Of a stretch of 64,000 bases of DNA, positions 11,910-22,518 are shown one piece after another (position 1 is the stretch's first letter; every line of letters starts with the position of its first letter). This stretch comes from Pinus tabuliformis (Eukaryota > Streptophyta > Pinopsida > Pinales > Pinaceae), in the NCBI GenBank assembly GCA_031772625.1, contig CM062818.1:214079742-214143741 (forward strand), given 5' to 3'. The position numbers were made by a program, and so were the translations under genes. Under the pieces are notes generated by a model. That model did no database searches, was not told where the DNA came from, and worked only from the letters and a program-made list of their open reading frames with translations.

Positions 11910-13120
11910 TAGCTGTGGGAATTGTGCAATGTGCAATCCAGGCTAGCTTGTTGGCTACTGGAATTACGTAATGCACAATTTCTACAGGCAAGGGTTGCAG
12001 GCCCAGTGACTACATTATGCAATTTTCTGGAACAGAAGTTGCTGCCAATTATAATTGTGCAATGCAAGACTGGAGGACAGTCACTAGGCTTAATGTGCAT
12101 TTTCTGAGAGGAAGGTAGAGCCTTCCCTCTCAGGATTGGGCAATGTTGTCATAGTGAAGTAGAGTCCGGGCCAAGGTTGCCCAAACCCGCCGACAGGCAA
12201 CTGAAAGCAAATGTGAAAGTGAATGCATGGCAATACTGAGTGTAAGTAGGAGTGAATGATCATGCATGCAAATAGTGAATGGAAGATTCAGAAAACAGAA
12301 CAACATGCATGTGTGTGAAGCGAGTCACTGAATCAGTGATTATTCGTGCAAAACAGTTTCATGCATGCAACAACAGTGAGATGCTAACGAAAACTGAAAC
12401 GGTGCTAGTACAAGATAATATGCATGCAAGAGACAACAAATGTTCACATAAATCAAGAAAAAAACACTCACCCAAGCCAAAACACAAAAAGTGACAGAAA
12501 TTCTACAAAAGACAAATTAGGAGGACTTACCCAAAAATAGTTGAGCTAGATGTGTTGTGGGATGTCATAGCTCTAAGATCGATGTCAATAAGTGATCTCT
12601 GAAGCATAGAATAAATAAGTTTGAGGCTCATGACGCGCATTCCAAAAATCTAGGAAAAAGTGACACTTGGAGGAAATATTCTAAAACAATCTTTACATGT
12701 AACCTCCAGCTGCTAAAAATAGCTCCCTAAAATCTAAGGATTCTTTTTGCATGTTTCTTTTTTCTATTTCAGGAAAAATCAGCCCATGCATGCAAGTCAA
12801 GTTTTCTCAGTGCCGGGTGGAACCGGTCATCCCAATGGCGCATGCAACGGGCCGCTTGAATGAAGGGAAAATTTGTACATTTTTGGGAGGGAGCTGGGTT
12901 GGCTGCCCAGAAGGATTGTGCAATTTCTAGGCTAAGAAACTCACTATTGCCCAAAATTGCACAATTTTTGGGCTTAGCAATCCTTCTGGGACAGATTGCC
13001 CAATTTTTCCAGTGAAGGTTAACAAGCCGATTTGCGAAATTCTACAGCCCAGCAGGCTGCCAGATAGGATTGCACAATTTCTGGAGGGAAGGATCATTCC
13101 CCTCCAGAATTGCACAATTT
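11910..13120. repeat. Cluster of ATTGNNCAAT-type motifs in LARD U3 (LTR-A)
   Basis: At least ten degenerate copies of an imperfect palindrome, ATTG-two bases-CAAT, often followed by TTCTGG or TTTCT, are scattered here. Examples are near 11916, 11973, 12054, 12137, 12915, 12952, 12971, 12993, 13070 and 13107. Equivalent copies occur in LTR-B at about 23,215-24,440. They lie at the beginning of U3 in element orientation, where enhancer or protein-binding repeats are common. Confidence 0.6.
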
Positions 13121-14913
13121 CTTAAGGGAGCTGCTCAGCCTACAGCTGGCCCAAGTCTAGAGAAACAAACTCTGAGGTGGATGCAACAAGCTATCATGCA
13201 TAGGTTGGAAATATGCTAGAAAACCATTGAAGCTTGTGTACTTGACAATGCAAGACATTTTGTTGAGGGTGGTTTGTAGGGAGGCTCCCAAACGAAGCTA
13301 AGGCAAAATTTTGCAGGGTGGTTGTATCCGCTACAACACTTGGTGACACACTGATAGAACTCCAGCTCTCTGAATGGACCTTGTTTGTGGAAAGCAAGTC
13401 TAACACCTTTGGAAGTATTGTTCAGTTCTTAGTTCATCTTGGTTTCCACACTTGCTTGATTTTAAGATGTAGCATCTGTCAGGCTCTTAGTCGGTTGACA
13501 CACATTCCAAGCCATGCCAACATAGTTGTTTTGATTGGGGTTGAGGGGTATATTGGTGCACAAGCAGTATAGTCATCAGAGTCTTCGTTTCATCTCTAGT
13601 GTTTCTCCACTGCCAGCAGGCCTGGACAGTACCCTGGTGGAGTCACGTAGGAACACAAGTATCGCTCTGCTACTAGTGAGCTTGGTCAGTACCCTAACGA
13701 AGTTACTTGCATCATCTCTCTGCGCAGGAAGCCTTTCTCTTCGCTCACCTTGTTCATTTTTCATTTTTTAAATTTGTTTACTTTTCATTTTGTTTTAACT
13801 TTTCATAACTCTGCATAATACTTATTTATTCAAAGGCGGAAGAGGGATCCCGACTTATTGAGATCAGAAGAGGTTGTTCCTTCAGAGAAGTAGTTTATTA
13901 TATACCTTTAACGTGCTTGTTAAGGTTTTCCCCCTCACCTTACTCTACTTCACTGAGCTAACAAGGGTTAACCCAAAAACAACCGACTAGAGCAGGTGAC
14001 ACTAGTTAGTGCGCAAGCACTGTGATTTCACCAAAGTTCACTTCGAACAATACGTGTTTTCCATTTACGTATCACGGACTGAAGATAACAAGTTCTTACA
14101 TAAGAGAGTGGACAACAAATAACCAAATGTTGATAGTTGTACAAATCATCTTGTACTTTACCCATATTGTTTTAAGAGTCACACATGGTTCCATGTGAAA
14201 CTAACCTACAAGCACAAAACAAGAAAAAATAAATAAAACAAAGCTAAAGCAGAAGTAAGTGCGAAAGAAAAGCAAGTAAGAAAACAAGCAAGTAGAAAAA
14301 CAGACATGCGAAGAAAGTAAGCAAACAAGCATACAAGAAAACAACCAAAAGAAAACACTACTCCTACTCCTAAGCTAACGGTGCATGGGCCTAATCACGT
14401 GAAGTGATACTTTCAATGCAGCCACCGGTGCATTGGTTGACCCATGTTGGTGAAGGCATGGTCCGTGAGCAACTCGGTTGTGCGAACCAGGAAACAAGAA
14501 AGATATAAGAATGAAGACAAACAGACTCCATGATTCAATGTGTCCACAGAACATAAGTGAGTGCAAGTACATGATATGTAGTCCGTGGACTTGTCACGAT
14601 GTTGTGCGACACTATGTGCAACTTCCAAGCATACGCATACTCTTGACTGTGACATGCAAGCAAATGAAGGAAACAAAGACAACTTGCGTCGTTCACATAT
14701 GCTTGCAATGTAAGATTCCTCCAATGCATGAGCGATGGGATCGTGCAGTTCAAAAGGAAATATGATCTATGTGTCAGGTTGATCTTTAATGCATACATAT
14801 GAGTGATGAGAAGCCTTGGGTGTTTAAACAATTTTTTGATTGGAAGTAAAACCAACCTCATGACAAAGAGGGCTTGACATAACCATCAGCTCGGGCTGAA
14901 GTGCCCCAACAGT

Positions 14914-15546
14914 CTAGGGGGTTTCAAGTTCGTCGACAAATAGATCATCATAAATAGGTGGCTTCAAAGAATCAACTGCAATAGAATCATCATTGTGATC
15001 AAATATGGGAGAAAATAGATCATGAAAGCTATGAGCAGTAAAATCAATGAGTTCATTGGCATCCTCATGATCTAATGAATCAAACAGAATGGTATAGGAG
15101 AAGCGGACAAATTCACCCTCTGTGTTGCCAGAAAAGGCAAATGAAAATTCAAGTGGGTTTTCAATGAATAGTTTATTATCTCCATTGTCGGATGATGGAC
15201 TGACATCCGGTGTGTCTTGCGAGTGATCAAAAATAGGTGCATCCGTAGATGGAGATAGACATGCGAAATCATGGATCGCAGGTTCACCAAAGAGGCCAGG
15301 AAAGAGTGGAGGAGGCTCAGACAGAAAGAAGTCATCCTTCGCCATGTTTTGATGCTCAAGATCCTAGTCATACTCTTCATAAATGATAGCGCATGTTGGT
15401 TGTTCAACACCAACTCTGTCGATGGCTTGATCCCCATTAACAACAAGTGTGGAGTCCATAATGGAAGAACACAAGACAGTATCATCCGGAGGACCATCCG
15501 AGTGTGAAGACGAAGGTTGTGGTACGAAATTCATGTGACAACTCAA
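14914..15546 (-). pseudogene. Acidic open frame downstream of LARD gag, copy 1
   Basis: Two open blocks (15546-15364 and 15345-14914) are in one frame with a single stop between them (EEYD, stop, DLEHQNMAKDD). The protein is rich in Asp, Glu, Ser, Phe and Pro, with recurring motifs such as PIFDHSQD, SPIFDHNDD and DSLDHEDANELIDF. No known domain is recognised. It follows gag in the same orientation and may be a Gag C-terminal region. The second LARD unit has a matching block at 26530-26216, joined closer to gag by a deletion. Confidence 0.55.
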
Positions 15547-16279
15547 TATGCATGAAAATTAAGCAAAGTGATGTTGGGAAGATGTGACAGTTGAACAGAT
15601 GTGTGAGCATGCTCTCTCGCATCACTCTGCAGTGGTGGAGCTGTTTGATGAGGGGACGGAGAACAGTCACTTGTGATAGTGACTATATCCATCCGTGATT
15701 GCGCAACTCCATCACTGAAGTATGTTGAGCGAGGATTGGGCTCATATTTCTTCTTGGGATTGACAAATTTCTTAAGACAGAACTCGAATCTATCCCAAAG
15801 ATAAGGAAATTTCATCTGGATTTTCGGAACTTGAAATTGCAAATCACGGAAGCGATGCCAAAAATCCATAGGCGATTCATGTGGAGCCTTCTGTTGTTGT
15901 AAAAGTTTTTGGTCAAGATGTTTTGGATTAAAATGATGGAAAGTATCTTAAATAAGATCACATAACTTCTCAAGTGAGTGCACGATATTAGCCAGCAGGC
16001 TGCAGCACCATCGTCGTGGAGATTCACGAAGTGTGTGTGCAAGAAACAAACAGGCATGTTCATCAGAACATCCATCTTCCTCATCATGCATGGAAAGGAA
16101 GTCATGTAAGAACACAGGCCATGCCACTTCGCCTTCACCGTCATACGTGAATTCGGACAAGAGAACAAAAACTCCCTCATGATGTGGAGAGGTTTGGCAT
16201 GCGAAAGACATCGTGGAGGGTTGAGTTTACAAGACTCCATGATAGATGTGAAAATGTTCAAAATAGGATGAGAGGACAT
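15547..16279 (-). pseudogene. LARD gag, copy 1 (Ty3/gypsy capsid type)
   Basis: It starts at the ATG at 16279 (MSSHPILNIF), 36 bases after the LTR. It shifts frame within about 25 codons and continues as 16211-15948 and 15869-15547. The capsid core shows VFLHDFLSMHDEED, CLFLAHTLRESPRRWCCSLL, VHSLEKLCDLIE and FWHRFRDLQFQVP. The order follows the Ty3/gypsy Gag pattern: hydrophobic helix, a W near the SL.G.A..W position, then the DF..RF..L helix. Gag would package the RNA. At least two frameshifts are present. The homologous copy in unit 2 starts at 27062. Confidence 0.7.
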
Positions 16280-16293
16280 AGCTTGTCATCTGA

Positions 16294-16310
16294 CCCTCCT
16301 TCTAACGCTA
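16294..16310 (-). promoter_or_regulatory. LARD primer-binding site candidate, unit 1 (mutated)
   Basis: This is the position equivalent to 27077-27093 in unit 2, four bases inside the LTR edge. Here it reads TAGCGTTAGAAGGAGGG on the minus strand instead of TGGCGCTAGAAGGAGGG. The matching tRNA was not identified. Confidence 0.45.
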
Positions 16311-19300
16311 GAAAGGTTGACGGTGCTAGACCCACCAACATGTCAGGAGATCTCCCCGGTAAGAAGTCCCAATTAGACCTCATCTCATTTGTTGTAGGAG
16401 TCCCAGTAGTGGGTCATATAGTATCGCCTTGAACTCGGTTTTTCACAAAGGCAAGTAAGATGTCCTTGTTTGTAGCAAGGGTGTGATAGCCACAACGAGT
16501 CAAGGAAGGTGCATGAATGGTTCTAACACACGGAAAGTAGGGTGAGTGTGCCACTTGGGAACCTGTAATAGTACGCGGCTTGGAAGGGAACACACGAGCG
16601 AAGACGCATCACCGGCTGGAAAGAAAGATAATGATCAATACAAAGTGATAGTTAAACCAATAAACACATTTCAGTAAGATTCATACATACTTATACAGAA
16701 TAGTCCATACATGCATGCGTAAGCAAACAGATACATATATCATTTAGAGTAAACAAGATAGCTGGAATACAATACGACATATGCATGAAACATGTTGGCT
16801 CTGTTATATTAAGAAGTGTAAGTTCTAGTCATACAATACATCCATGTCCAACCACTAGCCCTGATAGCGGAATGTTACAGCCACAACCGCCTGCTCCTCC
16901 AAAGAGATATACTAGCTCTACACAGTGGAGAAGCCAAGGCTCATTATAATACTATCCAAGCTTTCTCTAAGATACTCCTATTGGAAGCTTGGCTAAAAAA
17001 AGGCCTATACAATGAGTTATGAGGGACTATATATAGAAAAGGGTGGGGTGGCCCTTGACATTCCCCTTTGTGACAGTTCAACTACCCTCATGACTCTTCA
17101 TCTACTCTATGATTGTTACATCCAACTATCGACACTTGAACTTACACTTGACAAGACATTACATACAATCTGCACATGTACCCATGTGAGACAAAATAGA
17201 ATTGAGTAATCCATGCAAGCCATCATTATGACTCGGACAACTGTGAGAAAACCATCTCTTCGATATCCTCATGGTGGTTGACATTGGAAAACTAATGCCA
17301 AGCTCGGTAGTCCGAGATGGTGTCTATGTACTCTAAGGTGAAATATTTCTAGAAATGAACTCTTGCCTCCATAGCATCCGAGTACACTGCTCGGGCTCCT
17401 CTGTCCAACTCGTTTGATAGAATGTGCATCATTATCTTGAGTGTGTCCATACCAACAACATACTTGTGCATGGTGTCTACACTGATCACCAAGTCTAGGC
17501 TGGTGGCTATGTGCATCAACTCGCCAAAGTACAATTCAAGCTCCAGTCAGACCTATGCCTTTGTCTTCGCCCGGGTAAGTGTCCCAATACATGGGATCGC
17601 ATGTGCATGTACAAAAACATCCATACTCCTGAATGCCCATACATGGGAAGCTTGTAAACTCGTGATGAGCTATGGGAGATCTTCATAGTTCCATATCTAA
17701 CTCCAGATGCGTGCCTTCATTTGGACTACTTTGGGCTTCATCATCTTAGGCAAGTGTAGTGGGTCTCCGTTGTATCGCATTGTACAACTCTATGTTGGGA
17801 CTCATAGAATGAGTTGTTGTGCATCTCTCCCTCCGGATTGTCTCCAAGGATTTCAGTGTTTCCTTGGTTGCTTCAGACTTGCTCCTCTTCTAGATGTGGT
17901 GAAGCTGGTGGGTCGACCTCTTAGCGATGGGGCATGAGGTCGATATCTTGCTCTAACTCTTGTTGCTCCACATCCGTATCCGTCTGTTCAAGTGCTTGTT
18001 CAATCTCTCGAGAAAAGTCTTTCTCCTGCGATTGTTCACCCTATCTTCTTGATGCCAGCTATTCGGATCAATCGAATACCTCTACAGATGCAATTTCATC
18101 TATTTGTACCTGTTGCGCCCCCTCCTGTACCTGTTCCTACCGCACTTCCTTCTCCTTTCTGCACAACTCCTGTTCCTTCCAGAGTTTCTCCTTCAACTCA
18201 TGCAACTCCTTTTTTGTTTCCTCCATTCTCCATTTTTCTCTCTTCCTTTGCACATTCCTCTTGTCATGTTTTTGCCTCTTAGCCTTTATTCCCAAAGCTG
18301 CTTTCTGCACAAGTGGGTCAACTCAGAACTTGTAGCTTTGTTCCTCCTCCATGATGTCGATAATCTTCCTCTTTCCCTTGTCACGCACTAGTATGTTTAC
18401 CTCTGCTGTTGCTGCTATTGGTGCTCTCTGGGATGCTACTTCACACTGATTTTCTAACCATTCCACAGTGAGTCCGACCAGTTCCTTGGGTCTGGAGAAG
18501 TTGTGACAATATATCCATGGGTCTTCCTCCGCCTAATGACATGCCCTGTGGATCCAAGTAAACTGTACTGTCGTGCAGTGATCTTTCACAAGACAATGTG
18601 AGTCATACAGATTGTAACTTTAGGTGTCGAACAGATATTTCTCCATATCCTCTACTTCGACATCCGCATGCTTGAAATTTTGTATCTCGTATAACCTAAT
18701 CCACAATGGAAGGGCAGGCCAAGGTGCCTTCTTCTTCCGGTGCAGCCTAGCTGACAATCCTGCTGAGATGTGATATGATACTTCCTGCATGACAAGTTTG
18801 TACAAGGAAAACTTCGATAGAACATATTGAGGCTTCTCCATGTTGTACATCCGTATGAAGGTGTGGATGGTGAGGCATACAAATTTGCTATATCAATCAG
18901 TGCCTCCATTGCTGCCTTCGACATGCAGGGTGGATCCTATTCAAATATCATCTTGTGCAATGGGGTGACAAAGTGATCCGACAGTTGTGTGATAACTCCT
19001 CTGAAGCTGCATTTGGACAACATATTAGAATAAGTGTTCACAGAGGTCTCTGCCGATGTCCATGCCTGCTTCAAGCCCAGGAACTCCTGACGGGCACAGA
19101 TTGCATCCAAGATGTCGGTGGACATTTAGATTTCTGCTTTCATACATTTGGGTGGTTTTCGAGCTCTTGTTACCTGATCCTTCAGCTGGTGATCCAATAT
19201 GTCAAACCAGTTGCATGATATGCCTTGTCTAGCCAGTTGGTCCAACGCAATCACCCAACTCTGTGGGAAGGTTTCCCCACTCTCTTGGCCATACAAGCGA

Positions 19301-19386
19301 CATGCAAAGATGACCAAGTATTGATATTCCTTCCACAGTATCTTCATCTGGTAGACCTGGTTGGGTGTCGTCCTGAATTTGGCCTG

Positions 19387-19391
19387 CTCCT
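19387..19391. repeat. Target-site duplication CTCCT, left copy
   Basis: Identical to 22519-22523. Together they bracket the nested chromovirus derivative exactly. Removing the element and one copy restores the LTR-A sequence order at about 11,222. Confidence 0.95.
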
Positions 19392-19722
19392 TGTTAGGTC
19401 CCTATACTACTAGTGTAACCCCTTATTGTTATTAGTACAACCCCTTATTATATTGTTGTGCCCATGTAGTCCCCATATTGTTATTATTGTGCCCCATAGA
19501 AGCCCACTATTATTATTATTGTGCCCTTACATTATTATTGTTATGTCGGCTTTGATTATATTATGACCCCTAGACTCCTATATATAGAAAGGAGGTCTTA
19601 TCATTAGAATCATCCAAGAATTGTTCATTTGTGTAATGTAAAGGAGGTTTCCCCATCGAAGAGGCTTATTTCTAAGGTGTTGATCTATCTTTTCTACCTT
19701 TTTGTGAGATGGTTTCATAACA
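19392..19722 (+). mobile_element. 5' LTR of nested chromovirus derivative
   Basis: 331 bp, TG...CA ends. TATA box CTATATATAG at 19578-19587, matching 22375-22384 in the other LTR and 60460-60469 in the related element. Confidence 0.95.
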
Positions 19723-19724
19723 TT

Positions 19725-19736
19725 TGGTATCAGAGC
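19725..19736 (+). promoter_or_regulatory. Primer-binding site of nested element
   Basis: TGGTATCAGAGC lies two bases after the LTR end and is of the initiator tRNA-Met type. Confidence 0.9.
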
Positions 19737-20263
19737 TTTGGATTCTAGGGTTTCGCTACTCCAAATAGGTCATCGTGGAATTTTATATATAACTTGTTTT
19801 CTGTGACATTTCAGAAGCTAGAAAAAAAACCCATTTGAGAAGAAATCTTGTTGAACCTTGGGTCTAAATTTAAGATCTTTTCTCGCTATATTTTTGGATA
19901 TATGATCTGATGAAGTTAGGGTTTTTGCAAGCTCCAAAATTTCATCTAAAATAGGTCATCGTGGAAGTTTTACTATAACTTGTTCGCTACGAAGTTTCAG
20001 AAGCTAAAAAAAGGACCATGTGAGAAGAAAACGGTTTGAACCTCAAGTCCGAATTTCTAAGATTGTGTCACTATATGTTCAGATATATGATCTGAGGAAG
20101 TTAGGTTTTTCGCAGACTCCCGAATTACATCTTAAACATGTGACCTTGGGAAAATTGTCATAAATTTCTCTCTGAGCATCAGATTGAAATTCCGTAAGAA
20201 GTTATAGAAAGAGGACAAAATTTAGTTTTCTTTGTATATTTTTCAGATCAGAAGGTCAAAATA

Positions 20264-21211
20264 GTGACACGCGAAACTTCATACAAGTTCGCTCTTCTGA
20301 AAAAGGTATATAATCAGGTCATCTTGGGAGATTGGCATAACTCTTTCTTGGAGAATCCAATTTCGATCAGACTGGTGGCATTCGAAAGAGGACACGGAGG
20401 GCTACTGCAAGTCACGATTTTAGAACTGGAAGATATGAAATTACAGAGTTATAGTCGTTTCAATATTGAGCTCCTAAAATCAAGAAAAGGCAATATCAGG
20501 AAGTTTGATGACAAGGATCTGGTAAATTGGATACTACAAATGGAGAAATATTTTGATCTACATGGTGTACCACTGTTACAAAAGGTACGTATTACATCTA
20601 ATTATTTAGAACTGGATCAATTTTTATGGTATAAAGGGCTTTGTTCTCATAAACAACTTGTTATGTGGTCAATTTTCATGGAGGAAATGATAGCACATTA
20701 TGAGGATACAAAGAGAAACACCTTCTTTAGCCAATTAATAAATCTCAAACAAAAGTGTTCAATGGAAGAGCACATTGAGGACTTTCAAAAATTGAATATA
20801 AGGGAAAAGGATATTCCAAAAAAGCAGAGGATTGATGTCTCCATAGGGGCTTTAAAGGGTAACATTCAACATGAGGTTTGTATTAGGGAACCTGATTCAT
20901 TGGAGAAGGCATTCAAGTTGGCAAGAAAAGTGGAAAGCAAAATTATGGCAACAAGGAATTCTACCCCTCACAACTATAAAGATGGAAGTGTTGTTTCTCC
21001 TAGCCTTCCACAACCTAGAAGGTTGACACCACAACAATTGGAAGAAAAAAGAGCAGAAGGACTTCGTTACAATTGTGATAACAAATACATTAAAGGTCAT
21101 ACGTGTGCTGCAAAGAAATTATTTTACATTGATTGTGAAGAGGAGGAAGAAAAGGATCAAGAAACATCAAAAGAAGAGGATATACACCAGGAACCAACCC
21201 CAAAGAAATAA
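20264..21211 (+). CDS. Gag of nested chromovirus derivative (315 codons, N-terminus replaced by leader)
   Basis: One uninterrupted frame. Residues 1 to about 77 correspond to sequence that is untranslated leader in the related element at 60272, so the natural N-terminus (start codon and coiled coil) was lost by a deletion joining leader to capsid near 20,494. From residue 78 it matches the capsid core: NIRKFDDKD, WILQMEKYFDL, AHYEDTKRNTFFSQL, EHIEDFQKLNIR and [16 protein letters not shown] knuckle-like YNCDNKYIKGHTC and an acidic tail follow. Gag forms the particle. Whether this version is made or works is doubtful, as its start is not the family's. Confidence 0.75.
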   Translation: MTRETSYKFALLKKVYNQVILGDWHNSFLENPISIRLVAFERGHGGLLQVTILELEDMKLQSYSRFNIELLKSRKGNIRKFDDKDLVNWILQMEKYFDLHGVPLLQKVRITSNYLELDQFLWYKGLCSHKQLVMWSIFMEEMIAHYEDTKRNTFFSQLINLKQKCSMEEHIEDFQKLNIREKDIPKKQRIDVSIGALKGNIQHEVCIREPDSLEKAFKLARKVESKIMATRNSTPHNYKDGSVVSPSLPQPRRLTPQQLEEKRAEGLRYNCDNKYIKGHTCAAKKLFYIDCEEEEEKDQETSKEEDIHQEPTPKK

Positions 21212-21214
21212 GAA

Positions 21215-21460
21215 ATGAATCTGACCATATCTTGTAAAGCATTGGCAAGAATTACGACTCCTCAAACTATCAAGATAGAAGGACATATCAAGAAGAAAAA
21301 TGTTCAAGAATTGAAAGATCACATTGTGCATCAAGAAATGAATTTGACCATATCTTGTAATGCATTGGAAGAAATTACCACTCCTCAAACACTAAAGATA
21401 GAAGGACATATCAAAAAGAAAAAGATTCAAGCAGTGAAATATCACATCTAGCATCAACAA
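21215..21460 (+). repeat. Two tandem 123-bp copies of a protease/integrase fusion segment
   Basis: Units begin at 21215 and 21338, both with ATGAATxTGACCATATCTTG. Each encodes the sequence just before the protease (TISCNAL..ITTPQT, IEGHIKKKK) joined to an integrase-tail segment (VQELKDHIVHQ). Because the join itself is duplicated, the fusion came first and the tandem copy second. Confidence 0.8.
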
Positions 21461-22159
21461 CAAGTTCTCCAACTTTTAAAGGATAATGCCACCTTGGTGC
21501 AGAATCGAATGAAACAATAGGCAGATCAACATCGCAGTGAAAGAAGTTTTGATGTAGATGATTGGGTATTTTTACGGCTACATCTCAAGTAAGCTATTTA
21601 TGAGAAGGAAATGTTGGCAATACTACATGCACTTAAGAAATGGCGACCTTACCTAATGGGAAGACACTTCAAGGTAAAAATGGATCATGATAGTCTTATA
21701 TACTTCTTAAAACAAAGATTATCTTTCGAAGAATAGAAAAAATTGGTCACAAATTTGTTGGGTTATGACTTTGAAATCATCTACAAAAAAGGGAAGAAAA
21801 ATGTTATTGCAAATGCACTCTCAAGAAAGGATGAGGATGTGGAAGCATTGTTTTATGCTATTTCTATTATCCAACCAGATTGGATAAACAAAGCAAGGAA
21901 TGAATGGAAGAAGGACGAAGAAGTGTGGACACTCATTCAAAAGTTTCAAAAGATCCCAATTCAAACAATATTGCCAGAACTTGATGAGGAAGGAAAAATC
22001 ATATTGTAACCTAGAGCAGTCACAGAAACAAGAACTTGACAGCTATGAAATCGACAAATTTCAGAGTATCGCATCAAGTGGAAGAACTTACCCGCTGAAG
22101 ATTCCACATGGGATGACAAGAATTTTATACAGAAGCATCAAGAACTACTCAAGCATTGA
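21461..22159 (+). pseudogene. Scrambled pol remnant: integrase tail, RNase H, chromodomain
   Basis: Translation in successive frames gives an integrase C-terminal segment (QNRMKQQADQHRSERSF, DDWVFLRL) at about 21461-21590. RNase H follows directly (YEKEMLAILHALKKWRPYLM, then GYDFEIIYKKGKKNVIANAL) at about 21597-21850. Open sequence to 22009 leads to a chromodomain end (EYRIKWKNLPAEDSTWDD) at 22064-22159. In the normal polyprotein RNase H comes before the integrase tail, so the order is inverted at the join near 21,591. Stops are present and reverse transcriptase is gone. Nothing enzymatic can be expected from it. Confidence 0.8.
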
Positions 22160-22173
22160 GGAAAACACTTTTT

Positions 22174-22187
22174 GAAGGAGAGGGACA
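22174..22187 (+). promoter_or_regulatory. Polypurine tract of nested element
   Basis: The purine-rich GAAGGAGAGGGACA lies immediately before the 3' LTR and is the plus-strand primer site for reverse transcription. Confidence 0.85.
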
Positions 22188-22518
22188 TGTTAGGTCCCTA
22201 TACTACTAATGTAACCCCTTATTGTTATTAGTACAACCCCTTATTATATTGTTGTGCCCATGTAGTCCCCATATTGATATTATCGTGCCCCATAGAAGCC
22301 CACTATTGTTATTATTGTGCCATTACATTATTATTGTTATGTCGGCTCTGATTATATTATGACCCCTTAGACTCCTATATATAGAAAGGAGGTCTTGTCA
22401 TTTGAATCATCCAAGAATTGTTCATTTGTGTAATGTAAAGGAGGTTGCCACCTCGAAGAGGCTTATTTCTAAGGTGTTGATCTATCTTTCTATCTTTTTG
22501 TGAGCTGGTTTCATAACA
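22188..22518 (+). mobile_element. 3' LTR of nested chromovirus derivative
   Basis: 331 bp, the same length as the 5' LTR, with roughly 14 visible differences. Followed by TSD CTCCT (22519-22523). Confidence 0.95.

Larger units (their letters stand above)
7732..13338 (-). mobile_element. LARD LTR-A (5,607 bp), complete
   Basis: This is the left outer LTR, the only uninterrupted copy. Read on the minus strand it starts TGTTGTAGCGG at 13338 and ends CCGTTAACA at 7732. A TATA box lies at 8443-8453, which would make U3 about 4.9 kb and leave 0.7 kb for R-U5. U3 carries a family of ATTGNNCAAT motifs (about 11,910-13,120) and a long unrecognised reading frame (11688-8643). Confidence 0.85.
13339..16314 (-). 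mobile_element. LARD internal region 1
   Basis: This 2,976-bp region between LTR-A and LTR-B contains gag (16279-about 15547), an acidic frame (15546-14914) and then about 1.5 kb without supported coding sequence. That last part includes an A-rich purine tract at about 14,216-14,355. No protease, reverse transcriptase, RNase H or integrase is visible, so the element is non-autonomous. The base run next to the LTR at 13339 is not a clear polypurine tract. Confidence 0.75.
19392..22518 (+). mobile_element. Nested non-autonomous chromovirus derivative (3,127 bp)
   Basis: Two 331-bp LTRs (19392-19722 and 22188-22518), about 95% alike by eye, start TGTTAGGTCCC and end TTTCATAACA. A PBS follows the left LTR and a polypurine tract precedes the right one. 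A perfect 5-bp TSD CTCCT flanks it. The internal region keeps gag but has an out-of-order remnant of pol: protease start, integrase tail, RNase H and chromodomain, with reverse transcriptase and most of protease and integrase missing. The LTR and gag belong to the same family as the element at 60272. Confidence 0.95.
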
